In this document: positions 5,471 to 8,096 of the stretch, one piece after another
How positions within the stretch are numbered: position 1 is the first letter of the stretch
Layout of the letters: every line of letters starts with the position of its first letter
DNA from: an uncultured Clostridia bacterium
GTDB lineage: Bacteria; Bacillota; Clostridia; Christensenellales; Maliibacteriaceae
Assembly (NCBI GenBank): GCA_934613185.1
Contig: CAKTSO010000080.1
Span: 1-8,096, forward strand
Length of the DNA: 8,096 nt
Reading direction: 5' to 3'
The notes under the pieces: model-generated
Database searches by the model: none
The model's input: only the letters and a program-made list of their open reading frames with translations
Told to the model about the DNA's origin: nothing
Made by a program: the position numbers and the translations under genes

Positions 5471-7213
5471 ATGGCCGAAAATAAATCTGCGGACGATGCG
5501 AATTTCCGCGTCGTGCCGATCGAAAAAGACGCTGCCGTCGGCGATGAAGTGGACGGCGAGATGTATTACCGCTCTCGCGGCGATGTCGTGATCCAGGACG
5601 TGGAGATCGTCTCGGAAACGCCGCTGAGCGACGCGGCGGAGGGGAAAGTCTTCGCAAAGTCCAGCGACGTGCAGCATGCGGCGTATCAGGTGGAAAACCC
5701 GCCGGCGGAGTACGAAACGTACGAAGACTACGACGGCGAGGCGCCGCAGGAATACGCGGCCGACGAGGACGCGGAGGAAGACGCGCCGAAAAAGGGCAGA
5801 AGATCGCGCAAAAAACGCCGCAGCCCAAGCCGCCCGCAGAAGATCCGCCGCTGGTATCAAAGCCCGTGGCTTTACGGCAGCCTTGCGGCGGTCGTGCTGA
5901 TCGTTCTTGGCGCGCTTTATTTCGTCTCCAACGCCGATTATCGCGCGGAAACGGCAAAAATCGCGGAACGCGCCGCAGCGATCGAGGAACAGCTGGATAC
6001 CGGCAGCGGCAAACCCGGCGCGACGATCGAAGACGAACTGGATTATTACAACGATCTTCTGCGCAATGCGCAGAAGCAAAACGACGCGTTCGGCGAATTG
6101 AACCGTCGTTATTGGTGGATCCTCGCACGCGACGACGAAAACGACGCGGGCCTTGCCGCGCTGAACGAAAAGACGGAGACGCTCAAGCCGCTTTTATCCA
6201 ATCTCGGCGTGTTCATGCAGCAGGTCGGCGAGGTCGTCTCCCAGGTGCTCGGAACGGACGAAAAGCCCGGCCATCTTTTAAGCGCACTCGAACTTTCAAG
6301 CGCGCAGGACACGCTGCAAAAAGACCGCGAATTGATTTCCAACGCGCTTTCGCTTTGCGCGGAATTGGAGGATCTTCCCGAGCCCTTCGTGAAGGGGCGC
6401 GACAATCTGGAAGAAAAGCTGCATTCGCTCGACGACGATACGGCGCTTTTGCAGGAGTATTTGCGGGAATTGTCCGGCGTGCAGCCGCAGGCGGATCTTT
6501 TCTGTTCGGCGGCGCGGGATTTTTACAACCGCACGTTTACCGACAATCTGGCAAACGATCTGCAGGCGGAATATAATGTCATCGTACGAAGCGACAACGT
6601 GCAGGAGCAGATTTCGGCGATCAACGAACAGAGCCGCTACGCCGGACTTCACCGCCCCTACGGCATCGAGGACATGTCGCTCGATGAAGCCGGGCGGCAG
6701 ATCCTTTCGGAAGAGGGCGCGGTCTCCACGGCGCGGACGATCCTTTTGACCGTGCGCGGGGAAGACGAGGCGCTGGCGCAGAACACGCCGGACGCCGCGC
6801 AGTGCAGTACGTTTTTATCGAACAACGCTTCGTATATTCAGCAGCTCGGCGAACTGGCGATGCCGGATCGCTACGCGGCGGGCATGCAGAAATATCTCGA
6901 GGCGCTCAATGTTCGCACGGAGTATTTGAATGCCTATCTTGCCTATGCAAAGGCCTATGAACAGGTCGGCGCGCACGCGTCGGCGATCGAAACGCTGAAA
7001 AATCAGCGCGACGCGTTAAAAGGCGAGATCGCGGACGCGCTTGCGTCCGGCGACATGCAGACGTTCCGCCGGAAGACGGACGAATTGAACGACGTTCTCG
7101 ACAAGATCGACGATGAACGCGAGGCTTACGACGCGGCGAATGCGGCGGCGCAGCCGCTTTTGCAGGAGGCCAACCGTCTGCACAGCCGCTACAGCGAGCT
7201 TGCCAATTCGTAA
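5471..7213 (+). CDS. Uncharacterised bitopic membrane protein with large helical outer domain
   Basis: I do not recognise this 580-residue protein. Residues 1-106 are a low-complexity, strongly acidic and probably disordered region, with a Tyr/Glu/Asp-rich part near 79-104. Residues 107-128 are very basic (KKGRRSRKKRR...KIRRW). One hydrophobic segment (about 132-152, ending ALYFV) follows. With positive charge on its N-terminal side, the tail should be cytoplasmic and the remaining 430 residues outside. The outer part is rich in Ala, Glu, Leu, Gln and Asp and looks nearly all helical, with coiled-coil-like stretches at about 155-180 and 510-578. It has three cysteines, no lipobox and no recognisable catalytic motif. 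It is the first gene of a unit ending in lspA and a pseudouridine synthase, 30 bases before lspA. A structural or scaffold role in the envelope is possible, but that is inference only. Confidence 0.88.
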   Translation: MAENKSADDANFRVVPIEKDAAVGDEVDGEMYYRSRGDVVIQDVEIVSETPLSDAAEGKVFAKSSDVQHAAYQVENPPAEYETYEDYDGEAPQEYAADEDAEEDAPKKGRRSRKKRRSPSRPQKIRRWYQSPWLYGSLAAVVLIVLGALYFVSNADYRAETAKIAERAAAIEEQLDTGSGKPGATIEDELDYYNDLLRNAQKQNDAFGELNRRYWWILARDDENDAGLAALNEKTETLKPLLSNLGVFMQQVGEVVSQVLGTDEKPGHLLSALELSSAQDTLQKDRELISNALSLCAELEDLPEPFVKGRDNLEEKLHSLDDDTALLQEYLRELSGVQPQADLFCSAARDFYNRTFTDNLANDLQAEYNVIVRSDNVQEQISAINEQSRYAGLHRPYGIEDMSLDEAGRQILSEEGAVSTARTILLTVRGEDEALAQNTPDAAQCSTFLSNNASYIQQLGELAMPDRYAAGMQKYLEALNVRTEYLNAYLAYAKAYEQVGAHASAIETLKNQRDALKGEIADALASGDMQTFRRKTDELNDVLDKIDDEREAYDAANAAAQPLLQEANRLHSRYSELANS

Positions 7214-7243
7214 CGGCTCTATGATGAAGAAAAGAGGGATCGA

Positions 7244-7777
7244 ATGGTTTTGACGATCATTTTTGTCGCGCTTTTGGTGGCGGCGGATCAGGCGATCAAG
7301 CTTTGGACGATCACGGCGCTTGCGGCGCAGCCGGGCGCGCGGCAGGAATTTCTGCCGGGACTGCTGAATTTTCGCTATGTGCAAAACACCGGTGCGGCGT
7401 TCAGCTTTTTTGAGAACGGAACGGCGTTTTTCGCCGTGTTCACGTCGATCGTTCTGATTGCGATGACGGTGCTCCTGCTTCGCGTGCGAAAGCGGAACAT
7501 CCGCCTTTTGAACGCGGCGATCACGCTGATCCTCGCGGGCGGCATCGGCAATCTGATCGACCGCGTCGCGCGCGGATTCGTCGTGGATATGTTTGAATTC
7601 GACTTCATCTCCTTCCCGATTTTTAACTTCGCGGACGTGCTGATCTGCGTGGGAACGGGACTTTTGTTCATCTTCATTCTGTTCTTCTATGAGAAGTATT
7701 TCCCGTCAAAGAAGAAACAGACGGAAAACAAAGCGGCGGAAAAGGAAACGGTGACGGACGATGCAGACCGCGCCTGA
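7244..7777 (+). CDS. lspA: Lipoprotein signal peptidase (signal peptidase II)
   Basis: LspA is the membrane aspartyl protease that removes the signal peptide from prolipoproteins after the lipobox cysteine has been diacylglyceryl-modified. The 177-residue protein shows four hydrophobic segments (about 2-20, 59-80, 86-105, 125-148) and all family motifs: AADQAIKLW (13-21), NTGAAFSFF (48-56), GNLIDRVARGFVVD (102-115) and FPIFNFAD (124-131). By alignment with the known Pseudomonas enzyme, D115 and D131 form the catalytic pair. The C-terminus has a charged, Lys/Glu-rich cytoplasmic tail of about 25 residues beyond the usual core. The ATG at 7244 has AGAGGG 5 bases upstream. It follows the membrane protein gene by 30 bases and overlaps the next gene by 17, so these form an operon; lspA next to an rluD-type gene is a common arrangement in Bacillota. 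Confidence 0.97.
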   Translation: MVLTIIFVALLVAADQAIKLWTITALAAQPGARQEFLPGLLNFRYVQNTGAAFSFFENGTAFFAVFTSIVLIAMTVLLLRVRKRNIRLLNAAITLILAGGIGNLIDRVARGFVVDMFEFDFISFPIFNFADVLICVGTGLLFIFILFFYEKYFPSKKKQTENKAAEKETVTDDADRA

Positions 7778-8096
7778 GGAAACCGAAGCGCTCGATTTCG
7801 TTGCCGCGGACGAAGACGCGGGCAGCAGACTCGACGTGGCGATCGCCGCGCAGGGCGTGTGTACGCGCTCCGCTGCGCAGAACTGGATCCGCGACGGCCG
7901 CGTGACGGTCGACGAAAAGCCGGCAAAGAGCGCGTCGATGAAACTGCGCGTGGGGCAGCATGTCGTCATGACGCCGCCCGAGGCGCGCCCGCTGGAGGCG
8001 CTGCCGGAGGATATTCCGCTCGACATTCTCTATGAAGACGGCGACGTGCTCGTCGTCAACAAGCCGCGCGGCATGGTCGTGCATCCCGCGCCGGGC
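7761..8096 (+). CDS. RluD-family 23S rRNA pseudouridine synthase, 3' end cut by window
   Basis: The first 112 residues of an RluA/RluD-type pseudouridine synthase are present; these enzymes isomerise uridines in large-subunit rRNA. An S4 RNA-binding domain spans about residues 21-70 (GSRLDVAIA, then RDGRVTVDEKPAK, then LRVGQHVVM). The catalytic domain begins with ILYEDGDVLVVNKPRGMVVH (89-108), a strongly conserved family segment. The catalytic aspartate, in the HRLD motif, lies beyond the window, so activity cannot be judged. The ATG at 7761 is the only usable start: an in-frame stop lies just upstream at 7752. It overlaps the end of lspA by 17 bases, with no clear ribosome binding site, so translation is probably coupled. 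The exact class (RluD versus a paralogue such as YlyB) is not settled by this fragment. Confidence 0.93.
   Translation, partial: MQTAPEETEALDFVAADEDAGSRLDVAIAAQGVCTRSAAQNWIRDGRVTVDEKPAKSASMKLRVGQHVVMTPPEARPLEALPEDIPLDILYEDGDVLVVNKPRGMVVHPAPG

Noticed and set aside
5399..6079. A 226-codon minus-strand open frame opposite the promoter and 5' part of the membrane protein gene.
   Set aside because: Arg/Phe/Ala-rich composition with no recognisable domain, and it spans the likely promoter of the plus-strand gene. It is a shadow of the coding strand.
4254..6128. A very long minus-strand open frame (687 codons, 4065-6128) that would extend SASP copy 2 upstream.
   Set aside because: It runs antisense through the aldo/keto reductase gene and into the membrane protein gene, gives an Arg/Pro/Ser-rich protein with no motif, and is explained by GC-rich codon bias. 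The SASP start at 4253 has its own ribosome binding site.
7221..7253. A 10-codon mini reading frame (ATGATGAAG...TGA) overlapping the lspA start, suggesting a leader peptide.
   Set aside because: It has no ribosome binding site of its own, no run of regulatory codons and no attenuator-type hairpin. Chance is the simpler explanation.
1..8096. Search by eye for CRISPR repeats, insertion sequence ends, toxin-antitoxin pairs, tRNAs, retron-like structures and riboswitches.
   Set aside because: No spaced direct repeats, transposase motifs, cloverleaf or large conserved leader were found. Gene-free stretches are all under 230 bases and are accounted for by promoters and terminators.

Overview
The window is GC-rich and tightly packed. 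It reads as an endospore-forming member of the Bacillota, most likely a class Clostridia relative. The strongest lineage evidence is two tandem genes for alpha/beta-type small acid-soluble spore proteins (SASPs). Strong AGGAGG-type ribosome binding sites, sigma-A-like promoters (TTGACA-17-TATACT) and RNA hairpin plus U-tract terminators agree with this. I cannot assign a genus. No rRNA, tRNA, transposase, CRISPR array or phage gene is visible.

Layout, left to right. (1) Positions 1-1773 (+) hold the 3' two thirds or more of recG, the branch-migrating helicase; its 5' end lies outside the window. It is followed one base later by a tandem double-GNAT acetyltransferase gene (1775-2875, +), probably translated by coupling. 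(2) A perfect 14-bp hairpin at 2893-2926 separates this unit from a convergent FMN nitroreductase gene (2952-3605, -). That gene has its own near-consensus promoter (3667-3695, -) and a GC hairpin in its leader. (3) Two SASP genes on the minus strand (4253->4065, then 4013->3831) form a bicistronic unit that ends at a hairpin terminator (3720-3754, -). (4) A 216-bp divergent intergenic region (4254-4469) carries a good sigma-A promoter for an aldo/keto reductase gene (4470-5306, +). That gene ends at a strong terminator (5331-5367). (5) A new transcription unit starts near 5400: a 580-residue single-pass membrane protein that I do not recognise (5471-7213), then lspA (lipoprotein signal peptidase, 7244-7777), then an overlapping RluD-type pseudouridine synthase gene that runs off the window (7761-8096).

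The genes fall into housekeeping functions (recG, lspA, the pseudouridine synthase), redox enzymes (nitroreductase, aldo/keto reductase), spore DNA protection (SASPs) and one uncharacterised envelope protein. They do not form one obvious pathway. No defence, secretion, biosynthetic or mobile system can be supported here. The most interesting unexplained gene is the bitopic membrane protein at 5471-7213, which has an acidic cytoplasmic tail, a strongly basic juxtamembrane stretch and a large helical extracytoplasmic domain.
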